A stretch of DNA of 26,323 nucleotides from Sphingomonas sp. CCH10-B3. Lineage in GTDB: Bacteria > Pseudomonadota > Alphaproteobacteria > Sphingomonadales > Sphingomonadaceae. Location: the NCBI RefSeq assembly GCF_001556185.1, contig NZ_LSIJ01000024.1:1-26323 (forward strand), written 5' to 3'. A program made the translations under genes and the position numbers. Numbering within the stretch: the first letter of the stretch is position 1; every line of letters begins with the position of its first letter. Under the pieces are notes generated by a model. That model did not search any database. It saw nothing but the letters and a program-made list of their open reading frames with translations, and had not been told where the DNA came from. Of this stretch, positions 1 to 8,965 are shown one piece after another.

Positions 1-302
1 GTCTCCGGGTCGGGGGTCGGGGAGGGGGGAGCAGTGTGCGGGGCCGTGAAAAGACCGGCGAGTTGGTTCCGCCCGAACAGCGCCAGCACGGTCGCCAGAA
101 TTGCGAGCAACGGCCCCGGGTTGCGGCGGGCAGCGTCGACGGCGGCGCGTCCGAACTCGATGCCGGTCTCGCGGATTTCATCGATGGCCTCGCGGGCCAG
201 CGCGCGCGGCGTGATACGCGACTGGATCTCGACGAGTGTCGCGGTCAGCGCATCGCGCGCGGCGCGGGCCTTGGCCTCGGCTTCGATCAGTTCCTGCCGC
301 AT
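1..302 (-). CDS. DUF3618 domain protein, partial (runs off left edge)
   Basis: An open frame reads leftward from an ATG at 302 with no stop before base 1, so only the first 100 codons are present. Residues 1-40 are a charged helix with the pattern of DUF3618 proteins (MRQELIEAEAKARA, then LVEIQSRITPRAL), in which a Gln/Glu/Arg helix precedes a membrane anchor. A hydrophobic segment (LLAILATVLALFG) follows at about residues 69-81, then a Pro-rich tail. The start lies two bases after the stop of the holin-family gene, so it is the third gene of that operon. DUF3618 has no assigned biochemistry; the family commonly sits beside DUF883 and holin-superfamily genes and is thought to act at the membrane under stress. 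The family call is by pattern only; the reading frame is clear. Confidence 0.72.
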   Translation of the reverse strand, partial: MRQELIEAEAKARAARDALTATLVEIQSRITPRALAREAIDEIRETGIEFGRAAVDAARRNPGPLLAILATVLALFGRNQLAGLFTAPHTAPPSPTPDPE

Positions 303-304
303 CG

Positions 305-601
305 TCAAAGCTTGTCCTCGATGTCGGTTGCCTTGCGCAGGCGTGCCAGCGCGAGCTGGACGAGCACCACCGCAATCACCAGCGCGCTCCCGACAACTGC
401 CGCCGTTGCGCCGACAGCGCCCAAGGGTCGCCGCAGGATCACGATCAGCCCAACCAGCAGCGCAATGATCGCCGATTGGGCGAGCAGAAACGCCAGCAAC
501 AGGCTGACAATTGCCGTCCGCGCGTCGGCCAGCCGGTCAAACGCGCGCGCCCGATATAGCCGCAATTCCGCCCGCACGAACCGTTCGACATGGTCGATCA
601 A
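305..601 (-). CDS. Phage-holin-superfamily (PF07332-like) membrane protein
   Basis: This small membrane protein has an N-terminal amphipathic helix (HVERFVRAELRLYRARAF), two long hydrophobic segments (about residues 32-54 and 63-82 of the shown frame) and a short charged tail. This is the architecture of the PF07332 family, which despite its name is chromosomal and usually found with DUF883 and DUF3618 genes. The given start is a TTG at 601 with no convincing ribosome binding site. The frame stays open further upstream, and residues read from it (DDDSIAALFARL) look like the usual beginning of the family, so the true start may be a CTG at 679-677 that overlaps the DUF883 stop; that would give about 124 residues. 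It is the middle gene of the stress operon. The role is inferred to be envelope maintenance, not lysis. Confidence 0.75.
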   Translation of the reverse strand: MIDHVERFVRAELRLYRARAFDRLADARTAIVSLLLAFLLAQSAIIALLVGLIVILRRPLGAVGATAAVVGSALVIAVVLVQLALARLRKATDIEDKL

Positions 602-665
602 CCGCGCGAACAGCGCGGCGATGCTGTCGTCATCGGGTTCGGCGGGTGGGGTCGCCCGCTCGGGC

Positions 666-1214
666 TCAGGCGTCGACAGCGTCGTTTGCCCCAGCGGTGC
701 CGGTGTCCTTGCTGGTGGCCGTCGCCTGCTCGTCGGACGAATCCAGGCCAGCCTTCACCAGCCGCGCAACGACGAAGCCGAGCGCGGCGGCAATGCCGAT
801 CGCGACTGCCGGCGACTTGCGCACGAAGCCCTGCACGTCAGCGACCAGATCGTCGATTTCCTTGGCCTTCAGGCCTTCGGAGAAGCTGGCGATGCTGTCG
901 GCGGCGCTGCGGGCATATTGGCCGTAATTGGCGCCCAGCTTCTCGTCGACCGTATCGGCGGCATTGCCCATCAGCCGCGACACTTCGTCGAGCGCGTCCC
1001 CGGCACGGGCCTTGCCGTCGGCGGCAAGATCGCGTGCCTTTTCGGCGGCCTGCTTGGCGAAATTGGCGGCGCCGTCCTTGAACGACGCGCCGGCTTCACG
1101 GGCCGCATCGTCGGTTTGCTCGGCCGCGGTGGCGACCAGTTCGCCGGTTGCCGTGGCGGCGTCGTGAGCAGCGGTTGCGGCGTCATCAGCCGCCTTGTTG
1201 ATCTCGTCGGTCAT
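666..1214 (-). CDS. DUF883 (ElaB/YqjD-like) membrane-anchored stress protein
   Basis: The product is 182 residues, mostly an Ala-, Asp- and Lys-rich amphipathic helix (about residues 1-130, for example AAEKARDLAADGKARAGDAL). It ends in the conserved DUF883 C-terminus, an Arg-Lys-Ser-Pro turn (FVRKSPAVAIGIAAALGFVV) leading into a single glycine-zipper membrane helix. E. coli relatives ElaB and YqjD are inner-membrane, stationary-phase, ribosome-associated proteins; the same general role is inferred here. It is the first gene of a three-gene minus-strand operon, and a perfect EcfG-type promoter lies about 34 bases upstream of the ATG. It is divergent from eno. The family call rests on the C-terminal signature; the N-terminal half is low complexity and says little. 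Confidence 0.82.
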   Translation of the reverse strand: MTDEINKAADDAATAAHDAATATGELVATAAEQTDDAAREAGASFKDGAANFAKQAAEKARDLAADGKARAGDALDEVSRLMGNAADTVDEKLGANYGQYARSAADSIASFSEGLKAKEIDDLVADVQGFVRKSPAVAIGIAAALGFVVARLVKAGLDSSDEQATATSKDTGTAGANDAVDA

Positions 1215-1247
1215 TTTGCGAAAAGCCCTTTCCCGATAATCCCCGAC

Positions 1248-1272
1248 AACGCCCGGTGCCGAACCGCGTTCC
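1248..1272 (-). promoter_or_regulatory. EcfG-type general stress response promoter
   Basis: On the minus strand, GGAAC (1272-1268) is followed by 17 bases and then GTT (1250-1248), the base before it being C. This matches the alphaproteobacterial EcfG sigma factor consensus GGAAC-N16/17-cGTT exactly. It points at the DUF883 start 34 bases away, giving an expected short leader. The site is read directly; activity is inferred from the consensus and from the stress-type genes it precedes. Confidence 0.72.
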
Positions 1273-1353
1273 GTGGCGTGAAGCCGAATTGCTCCGGCGC
1301 GGCGAAGGCGATAGAGCGCCCCCGCCGACCCGGTACCTTCGCCTATAAAGTAG

Positions 1354-2640
<1,287 letters not shown>

Positions 2641-2718
2641 GTCTTAATTGCGACAAAGCGTTGCGTTATCGGCGGTTGCCGCTTGACCGCCGAGTCGCGC
2701 TTGTGCAGAATCTGGTTA

Positions 2719-3030
2719 ATGGACACACGCTCGACCTTTGCCAAAACGCTGCGCCGCGCAGCGGCACCCGCGCTGGCACTGATCGCAATGGCATTCTTCG
2801 GCGGCTACGCGATTGTCGGGGCGAATGGCGTGCTCGCCTACAGCGATTACAAGCGCCAGCTCGTCAAGCAGCAGGCAGTGTTTGCGCAGCTGGACAAGCA
2901 GCGTGCGGCACTCAAGAACCGCGTCGATCTGCTCGATCCCGACCATGCCAATCCCGACATGGTCGATCAGACTGCGCGCCAGAAGCTGAACGTCGTTCAC
3001 CCCGACGAAGTGGTGTTGCCGCTGCGTTGA
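2719..3030 (+). CDS. FtsB/DivIC-family septum formation initiator
   Basis: This 103-residue bitopic membrane protein has a short cytoplasmic N-terminus (MDTRSTFAKTLRRA), a membrane helix at about residues 14-36 and a periplasmic coiled coil (about 40-70) rich in Gln, Lys and Leu. It ends in a conserved-looking DQTARQKLNVVHPDE segment typical of FtsB/DivIC proteins, which join FtsL and FtsQ in the divisome. I chose the ATG at 2719 because the protein then begins like the family; an upstream in-frame start at 2683 would add twelve atypical residues. It sits between eno and pdhA, the usual place of this gene in alphaproteobacteria. The exact orthology with E. coli FtsB is not provable by eye, so no symbol is given. 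Confidence 0.88.
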   Translation: MDTRSTFAKTLRRAAAPALALIAMAFFGGYAIVGANGVLAYSDYKRQLVKQQAVFAQLDKQRAALKNRVDLLDPDHANPDMVDQTARQKLNVVHPDEVVLPLR

Positions 3031-3119
3031 TCGCCGGTGGCGCGCAGGTGATTGCACTTGGCCGCGAACTGGGCTTATAGCGCCAGCGCACTCCCCAGGC
3101 GAAAGAGGTCCACCCGACC

Positions 3120-4166
3120 GTGGCAAAAACCCCAGCGCGCAGCCGCAAAAGCGAACCGCTCCCCGTCAATCGCGAGCGTCCAAACGAACCGGAACGGTTC
3201 GTGGCGACGAAGGAGCAATTGCTCGAATTCTATCGCCAGATGCTGCTGATCCGCCGGTTCGAGGAAAAGGCCGGGCAGCTCTATGGCCTCGGCCTGATCG
3301 GCGGCTTCTGTCACCTTTACATCGGTCAGGAAGCGGTCGCGGTCGGCCTGCAATCGGCGCTGTCGGACAAGGACAGCGTGATCACCGGCTATCGCGATCA
3401 TGGCCACATGCTGCTCTGCGGCATCCCGCCCAAGGATGTCATGGCCGAACTGACCGGGCGTGCTGCCGGCATTTCGAAGGGCAAGGGCGGCTCGATGCAC
3501 ATGTTCAGCGTCGAGCATAAATTCTATGGCGGTCACGGCATCGTCGGCGCGCAGGTGTCGCTCGGCACCGGCCTTGGCTTTGCGCACAAGTACAGCGGCG
3601 ACGGCGGCGTCTGCCTTGCCTATTTCGGCGACGGCGCCGCCAATCAGGGCCAAGTGTACGAAAGCTTCAACATGGCCGAGCTGTGGAAGCTGCCGGTGAT
3701 CTACGTCATCGAGAACAACCAATATGCGATGGGCACCAGCGTCAATCGCGCCTCGGCCGAGGATCAGCTGTTCCGACGCGGCGAATCGTTCCGCATCCCC
3801 GGCATTCAGGTTGACGGCATGGATGTGCTCGCGTGCCGCGGCGCCGCTGAGGAAGCGCTCGCCTGGGTGCGCAGCGGCAAGGGGCCGATAATTCTCGAGA
3901 TGAAGACCTATCGCTATCGCGGCCATTCGATGTCGGACCCGGCGAAGTACCGCAGCCGTGACGAAGTGCAGGCCGTGCGCGACAAGTCCGACCCGATCGA
4001 TCACGCCAAGAAGGAGCTCGAAGCGCTGGGCGTCGCCGAGGCCGAGCTGAAGGCGATCGAGCAGGACATCCGCAAGATCGTGAGCGAAGCCGCCGACTTC
4101 GCCGAGAGCACGCCCGAACCCGATGCGAGCGAACTCTATACCGACGTTCTGGTGGAGAGCTATTGA
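3120..4166 (+). CDS. pdhA: Pyruvate dehydrogenase E1 component, alpha subunit
   Basis: With the beta subunit this forms the thiamine-diphosphate-dependent E1 enzyme that decarboxylates pyruvate and passes the acetyl group to lipoyl groups. The 348-residue product carries the ThDP motif beginning GDG at 170-172 and closing NN at 199-200. It also has the GKGGSMHMF segment at 121-129 and the [11 protein letters not shown] loop that is the regulatory serine loop of E1 alpha proteins. The start is GTG at 3120, preceded by GAAAGAGG; the first 25 residues are a basic, Pro-rich leader common in this family. pdhB begins two bases after its stop codon, so the two are translated as a coupled pair. Confidence 0.97.
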   Translation: MAKTPARSRKSEPLPVNRERPNEPERFVATKEQLLEFYRQMLLIRRFEEKAGQLYGLGLIGGFCHLYIGQEAVAVGLQSALSDKDSVITGYRDHGHMLLCGIPPKDVMAELTGRAAGISKGKGGSMHMFSVEHKFYGGHGIVGAQVSLGTGLGFAHKYSGDGGVCLAYFGDGAANQGQVYESFNMAELWKLPVIYVIENNQYAMGTSVNRASAEDQLFRRGESFRIPGIQVDGMDVLACRGAAEEALAWVRSGKGPIILEMKTYRYRGHSMSDPAKYRSRDEVQAVRDKSDPIDHAKKELEALGVAEAELKAIEQDIRKIVSEAADFAESTPEPDASELYTDVLVESY

Positions 4167-4167
4167 G

Positions 4168-5568
4168 ATGGCGATCGAGCTGAAGATGCCCGCGCTTTCC
4201 CCGACGATGGAGGAGGGCACGCTTGCCAAATGGCTGGTGAAGGAAGGCGATGTCGTCAAATCGGGCGACATCCTCGCCGAAATCGAGACCGACAAGGCGA
4301 CGATGGAATTCGAAGCCGTCGACGAAGGGACGATCGCCAGCATCCTGGTCGCCGAAGGGACCGACAATGTGAAGGTCGGCACCGTGATCGCGATGATCGC
4401 GGGTGAGGGCGAGGAAGCTACCCCCACACCCCCGCCGACCCCCGCTGCCGAAGCGCCTGCCACGGAGCAGAAGGCAGCTGAGTCGGACGCACCTGCGCCG
4501 AAAAAGGCCGACACTGGCACTGCGCAACTCGCCAGCAACAAAGCCGCAACCGTTGCCGATCCCGAAGTTCCCGCCGGTACCGAGATGGTCAAGCTGACGG
4601 TGCGCGAGGCGCTGCGCGATGCGATGGCCGAGGAAATGCGCCGCGACCCCCGCGTCTTCGTGATGGGCGAGGAAGTTGCGCAATATCAGGGCGCCTACAA
4701 AGTCACGCAGGGGCTGCTCGACGAATTCGGCGATGTCCGCGTCATTGACACGCCGATCACCGAATATGGCTTTGCCGGCGTCGGCACGGGGGCTGCGATG
4801 GGGGGCTTGAGGCCGATCGTCGAGTTCATGACCTTCAATTTCGCGATGCAGGCGATCGACCATATCGTCAATTCGGCGGCCAAGACCAATTACATGTCGG
4901 GCGGCCAGATGCGCTGCCCGATCGTGTTTCGCGGGCCCAATGGCGCCGCGAGCCGCGTCGCCGCGCAGCACAGCCAGAATTACGCGCCCTGGTATGCGAG
5001 CGTCCCCGGCCTGATCGTGATCGCGCCCTATGATGCCGCCGATGCCAAGGGGCTGATGAAGGCCGCGATCCGCAGCGAAGATCCGGTCGTATTCCTCGAA
5101 AACGAATTGCTCTATGGCCGCAGCTTCGAAGTGCCGAAGCTCGACGATCATGTTCTGCCGATCGGCAAGGCGCGGATCGTGCGGCCCGGCACGGACGTGA
5201 CCATCGTCAGCTATTCGATCGGCGTCGGCATTGCGCTCGATGCTGCCGAGACGCTGGCGGGTGAAGGCATCCACGCCGAAGTGATCGACCTGCGCACGCT
5301 GCGCCCGCTCGACAAGCGCGCCGTGCTCGACAGCCTTGCCAAGACCAATCGCATGGTCGTGGTCGAGGAAGGCTGGCCGACCTGCTCGATCGCGTCGGAG
5401 ATCATTGCGATCGCAATGGAGGAAGGCTTCGACGATCTCGACGCGCCCGTGCTGCGCGTCGCCAACGAAGACGTGCCGCTGCCCTATGCCGCCAATCTCG
5501 AAAAGCTTGCGCTGATCGATGCCGCGCGGGTCATGAGCGCGGTCAAGAAGGTCTGCTATCGCGGCTGA
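4168..5568 (+). CDS. pdhB: Pyruvate dehydrogenase E1 component, beta subunit with N-terminal lipoyl domain
   Basis: The 466-residue product has a complete lipoyl domain at about residues 1-78, with the lipoylated lysine predicted at Lys43 in [14 protein letters not shown] Pro/Ala-rich flexible linker (about 80-138) follows, and then the transketolase pyrimidine-binding and C-terminal domains (from about 140; [18 protein letters not shown] is typical of E1 beta). The fused lipoyl domain is absent from most E1 beta proteins but is a known feature in alphaproteobacteria such as Zymomonas and rhizobia. The ATG at 4168 is used because the lipoyl domain begins there; an upstream in-frame ATG at 4123 would lie inside pdhA. 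E2 and E3 genes are not in the window. Confidence 0.97.
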   Translation: MAIELKMPALSPTMEEGTLAKWLVKEGDVVKSGDILAEIETDKATMEFEAVDEGTIASILVAEGTDNVKVGTVIAMIAGEGEEATPTPPPTPAAEAPATEQKAAESDAPAPKKADTGTAQLASNKAATVADPEVPAGTEMVKLTVREALRDAMAEEMRRDPRVFVMGEEVAQYQGAYKVTQGLLDEFGDVRVIDTPITEYGFAGVGTGAAMGGLRPIVEFMTFNFAMQAIDHIVNSAAKTNYMSGGQMRCPIVFRGPNGAASRVAAQHSQNYAPWYASVPGLIVIAPYDAADAKGLMKAAIRSEDPVVFLENELLYGRSFEVPKLDDHVLPIGKARIVRPGTDVTIVSYSIGVGIALDAAETLAGEGIHAEVIDLRTLRPLDKRAVLDSLAKTNRMVVVEEGWPTCSIASEIIAIAMEEGFDDLDAPVLRVANEDVPLPYAANLEKLALIDAARVMSAVKKVCYRG

Positions 5569-5581
5569 GCCTTGGGCTCAG
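5565..5581. terminator. Hairpin built from the two convergent stop codons (pdhB and tadE-like)
   Basis: TGAGCC (5566-5571), loop TTG, GGCTCA (5575-5580) form a perfect stem, extended by one C-G pair at 5565/5581. The left arm starts with the pdhB stop TGA and the right arm ends with the complement of the stop of the minus-strand gene. The two genes are only nine bases apart, so this short stem is the only candidate shared terminator. There is no T run, so factor-independent termination is doubtful. Confidence 0.4.
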
Positions 5582-6282
5582 GCCGCGAAGACGTTGCAGG
5601 TCGACCGCGTGGCGGCCGGGTTGGGGTTGTAGATCCGACTGAAGTCGCGGTTGTCGCGGATGATGTACGACGACATGAAGCGGATCTGCCGCGTGCCGAG
5701 GAAATAGGCCGTTACCAGCGGCTGATACTCGTAATTGACCTCGACGAACATCAGTCCCGACCCGGCTGGTGCGGAAATCAGCGCGCCGGGGTCGCCGACG
5801 CCGGAGGCAACGGTCGTCCCGGCGTTGCCGACGGTGGCGTCGGTGCCGGCAGTGGTCGTGGTCGAATAGCGCGAGTTGTACCCGGTGCCACTGCGCATCC
5901 CGATGCAACGCTGCCAGTGGATGCGCTGCACCGGGGCCGTGTCATAGGTCTGCTGGACATTTTCGACGCTTGACACGATGATCCGCCCGAACGTCGTCAG
6001 CCGGATGCCCCGACCCTGATAGCGCGCCGCCTGCAGCACGTCGTTCATATCGACTTCGCGCAATTGCTGCGTCGTCAGTGTCGCATCGGTGCCGACACGC
6101 GAGGCATTGTCGGCGAGGGAAAGTGCAATCTGGTTCACGCGCATGTTGACCAGCGCGAAGTTGGTCAATTCCATCGCATAGAGTGCAAATCCGGCCAGAA
6201 AGGGCAGGGTGAAGGCGAATTCGACCATCGCGACACCGCTGGAGTCGCGGCCAAGCCGCCGGAGAAGGCGAAGACGACGCAT
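5578..6282 (-). CDS. TadE-like pseudopilin / pilus assembly protein (second copy)
   Basis: The product is 234 residues from the ATG at 6282. Residues 1-12 are basic, then the TadE-like segment GVAMVEFAFTLPFLAGFALY (about 16-35) gives the invariant Glu after a short N-terminal stretch and a hydrophobic helix, as in pseudopilins processed by TadV-type peptidases. The remaining 180 residues form an extracytoplasmic domain with a Gly/Thr-rich centre (about 140-175). The start overlaps the stop of the preceding gene as TAATG, so translation is coupled; a GTG three codons upstream is less likely. It is the last gene of a TadG-TadE-TadE set. The Flp pilin and the TadABC motor genes are not in the window, so assignment to a complete pilus system is inferred. 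Confidence 0.82.
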   Translation of the reverse strand: MRRLRLLRRLGRDSSGVAMVEFAFTLPFLAGFALYAMELTNFALVNMRVNQIALSLADNASRVGTDATLTTQQLREVDMNDVLQAARYQGRGIRLTTFGRIIVSSVENVQQTYDTAPVQRIHWQRCIGMRSGTGYNSRYSTTTTAGTDATVGNAGTTVASGVGDPGALISAPAGSGLMFVEVNYEYQPLVTAYFLGTRQIRFMSSYIIRDNRDFSRIYNPNPAATRSTCNVFAA

Positions 6283-6869
6283 TATGTGCACACCGTTGCT
6301 TCTGCAGTTGTCGACTGGGTCGAATAGGGCTGGTTCTTGAGCAACGTCGACGAACTGATCGTCTGCGTGTTGCTGACGCCGAAGAAGCGCATGATCGGGA
6401 AAAGCCGCGGATAAGTGACCGTCATCGTGTAGAGCGCGACCGCATTGGCGCCACCCTGACCCGTCGTGCCCGGGTCTGAATCCCAGGTTTGGTTAGCATT
6501 CTGGTCGGTGTAGCATTCGCCGGTTTCGCGCGTACCGTTGCCGTTGGTGTCGACGAACGGCTCGGGCGCAACTTCGGTGAAGCTGTCATAGCTTTTGCGC
6601 GACGAACTGAAGGTCGCGCTCCGGGCGAGCTGACGCACAGAGGTCTGCACCTTGGCATCAATGGCCGTCGTATTGTTGGCGCCGCCTTCGATACCCGAAT
6701 CGCGCCCGGCCTTCTGCACCGCGCCGTTGAGCACGCTTTGCAGATAGGCCTGATAAAGCACGTCGCTCAGCCCCATGAACAGCGCGAGCATCACCGGGGC
6801 GAGCAGCCCGAATTCGGTGATCGCATTGCCACGACGATCGCGCCACAGGCGCCGCATGCGCGCGATCAT
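6282..6869 (-). CDS. TadE-like pseudopilin / pilus assembly protein (first copy)
   Basis: The product is 195 residues from the ATG at 6869, which overlaps the upstream TadG-like stop as ATGA. After a basic leader (MRRLWRDRRG) comes the TadE segment NAITEFGLLAPVMLALFMGL, with Glu in the pseudopilin position followed by a membrane helix. The extracytoplasmic part is Thr/Ser/Asn-rich and includes an acidic stretch (VDTNGNGTRETGECYTDQNA) resembling a short Ca-loop with two cysteines later in the chain. TadE and TadF proteins are minor pilins of Tad/Flp systems. The frame is open further upstream inside tadG, but that sequence is low-quality shadow; the coupled ATG is clearly better. Confidence 0.82.
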   Translation of the reverse strand: MIARMRRLWRDRRGNAITEFGLLAPVMLALFMGLSDVLYQAYLQSVLNGAVQKAGRDSGIEGGANNTTAIDAKVQTSVRQLARSATFSSSRKSYDSFTEVAPEPFVDTNGNGTRETGECYTDQNANQTWDSDPGTTGQGGANAVALYTMTVTYPRLFPIMRFFGVSNTQTISSSTLLKNQPYSTQSTTAEATVCT

Positions 6870-8854
6870 TGCGACACCCGCAGCCGCGCCACGCGCTGGG
6901 CGATGGTCTGGAACTTGTCGTTCAAATCGCTGCCGCTGGTCGACGACAGCGATTGCGACGGGCTGCTTGCGCACTGCTGCAGCTCGGGCGTTGCCGCCAG
7001 GCCGAGCGCGACCGTCCAGATGCTGATGTTCATCGACTTGGCCTTGGCGCACACCGCCAGGAAGCGCGCGTTGTGGTAATCCTCCTGACTGGTGAAGGTG
7101 CCGCCGGTCACGCGACGATCGAAATATTCGACGCCGTATTGGCCATAGATCGACACGTTGGGCGCCATGTCGCCGTCGGTCAGGAACACAATCACGCGGT
7201 TCGGCGGATTGCGACCCGGCCAGGCGGCCGTGTCATTGGCAAAAATGCCGGTCGGCGAGATCAGGCGGAGGCCCCAGATCATGCCGGTGTCGTGATAGGT
7301 GCCGCCGATCGGACGGAAATCGGTCGCATTGACGTAATTGGTCACGTCGGTCAGCGACATCGTCGCCAAGCGGCGCACCGGCTTGCCGCAGCTGTGCCAG
7401 CCCGCCTTCAGCAATTGCTGGTTGTTGTAGTTGAAATAGGACAGCGCCGTCGCGATGCTTGTCGTGTCACCGTTCGACGTGGTGTTGGCGGTGCTGCTAT
7501 AGCCATAGGTGCCGCCAGTATAGTTGCGGCCATAGATCACCTGTGGCCACGCCGGGCGCCAGCGCGTCGCGTCGCTGGTCGGCACCAGATCCGGGTCGAG
7601 ATCGGGCGGCAGGCTGTTGATATTGAAGGTCGACGATGCGGTGGTGTCGCGCTCCTCGATGCAGCCCTGCCAGCTGGCCGTGCCCGTATCGACGCGCGTC
7701 GGATCGTCGACCGAGGCATTGGTCAGCAAGCTGCTGACGTTGAGCGACGTCGGGCCATAGGTCCAGGTCGGGCCATAGACGATATCATAGACGCGGCAGC
7801 GCCCATTGTTGTTGGTCGCCCAGCTCACGGTCCGCTCGGTCGCCTGACCGGTCGCGCTATTATAGGTGAGCGGCGTCGCGGGATTTCGCGGGATCTTATA
7901 AGTGTCGCAGGTCGCTGAATTCATGTTGGTGTATTGGGCGATCTGCGTATTCGATATCTGATAGTCTGCGGTCACGCGACGCGACTGATACGTCCAGTTG
8001 GTCGTGGCATTGCCTGCGCCCCCAACCATATATTGGGGGTTGATCGACATGATCGCCTTCCCGGCGTTGACGACCGACGTGTAGGTGACAAAGCCGTAGC
8101 GGATGTTCGTTCCCGGCTGAACATTTGCCGCCATCGTGTTGTAAAAGCTGATGACGGCGGTGCGCAGCGCGGAAATGCGCGAGCCGGTTTTCTCGTTCAC
8201 ATAATAGCCATATGATCCCGGATAGCCGGCCACGCTGTCGTTGACGCTGCCCGATGCGGCGCCGAGCGCAGAGTCCGCCGGGCGCGTATAGGCAGACGTG
8301 CCCTGCGTGCCGACGCTGGCGGAGCAGGTCGCATTGTCTTCGCTCGGCAGACAGGCCATCGACCCGGTCGTGTCGAGCACGAACATGATGTCGGTATCGG
8401 CCAGATCGTAGCGCGCCTCGCAGGTCACGTTGATCGTCTGGTTGGGCATGCCGATGATCTTGGTCAGTGACATCGGCACCACGGCCGACGCAGTGCCCGA
8501 AACGCGGTTGTTGTTGGTTTTCGATGGCGTGAAGGTGACGCTGCTCGTCCCCAGCCAACCGGCTTTGAAATTATTGTTGAAGAAATTGGTCGCCTGGGTG
8601 GAGGAATTGGTGTCGAGCGTCGTCGCGGCGCTGTCGATCATGAAGCGGCGCCCGGCGAGCACGCCTGAGTCGCACGCCTGCTGCAGCCGCACCTTGACGA
8701 GGTAGAGTCGCGCCGTGTCGACGCTCGACCCCGCGATCACGATTGTCACCGTCAGCATGATTGCGGCCAGCGCCAGCACGTTGCCGCGCTGTTCACGCGC
8801 CAGCCGCGCGAGCAATCGCATCACGCCGCCATGCCCTGTGCTGCCCCTGCTCAT
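6866..8854 (-). CDS. TadG-like protein with von Willebrand factor A domain
   Basis: The product is 662 residues. After a basic N-terminus (RLLARLAREQRG) is the TadG-type helix NVLALAAIMLTVTIVIAGSS (about 25-44), then the segment DTARLYLVKVRLQQACDSG characteristic of the Flp pilus TadG-like N-terminal domain. A VWA domain starts near residue 153 with DIMFVLDTTGSM; Asp161 with Thr and Ser in a DxTxS arrangement forms the metal site, and the strand VIVFLTDGD lies near residue 565. Between these the domain is interrupted by a large Tyr/Asn/Thr-rich stretch. It ends in a helical segment DKFQTIAQRVARLRVSQ. It likely sits anchored in the inner membrane and helps export or attach the pilus. It is the first gene of the coupled set. 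A second possible start is the ATG at 8821. Confidence 0.85.
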   Translation of the reverse strand: MSRGSTGHGGVMRLLARLAREQRGNVLALAAIMLTVTIVIAGSSVDTARLYLVKVRLQQACDSGVLAGRRFMIDSAATTLDTNSSTQATNFFNNNFKAGWLGTSSVTFTPSKTNNNRVSGTASAVVPMSLTKIIGMPNQTINVTCEARYDLADTDIMFVLDTTGSMACLPSEDNATCSASVGTQGTSAYTRPADSALGAASGSVNDSVAGYPGSYGYYVNEKTGSRISALRTAVISFYNTMAANVQPGTNIRYGFVTYTSVVNAGKAIMSINPQYMVGGAGNATTNWTYQSRRVTADYQISNTQIAQYTNMNSATCDTYKIPRNPATPLTYNSATGQATERTVSWATNNNGRCRVYDIVYGPTWTYGPTSLNVSSLLTNASVDDPTRVDTGTASWQGCIEERDTTASSTFNINSLPPDLDPDLVPTSDATRWRPAWPQVIYGRNYTGGTYGYSSTANTTSNGDTTSIATALSYFNYNNQQLLKAGWHSCGKPVRRLATMSLTDVTNYVNATDFRPIGGTYHDTGMIWGLRLISPTGIFANDTAAWPGRNPPNRVIVFLTDGDMAPNVSIYGQYGVEYFDRRVTGGTFTSQEDYHNARFLAVCAKAKSMNISIWTVALGLAATPELQQCASSPSQSLSSTSGSDLNDKFQTIAQRVARLRVSQ

Positions 8855-8965
8855 CTGTTTTCAGCCCGAAAATAAGGTTCTTCGATCGTTGCGTTACTGT
8901 GTCCTTGGTTGCATCGGCTTAAGCAGGACTGGTTAACGTCGCGCTTACCCCGCTATGGGAGCGGC

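Noticed and set aside
3075..5274. Two long minus-strand frames (to 4592 and from 3742)
   Set aside because: Both are antisense to pdhA and pdhB, which are unmistakable; no independent start or domain evidence.
8932..8950. Two TTAA sites between the tadG-like gene and the squalene-synthase-family gene as a CtrA site
   Set aside because: The spacing is ten bases rather than seven, so it does not fit the CtrA consensus.
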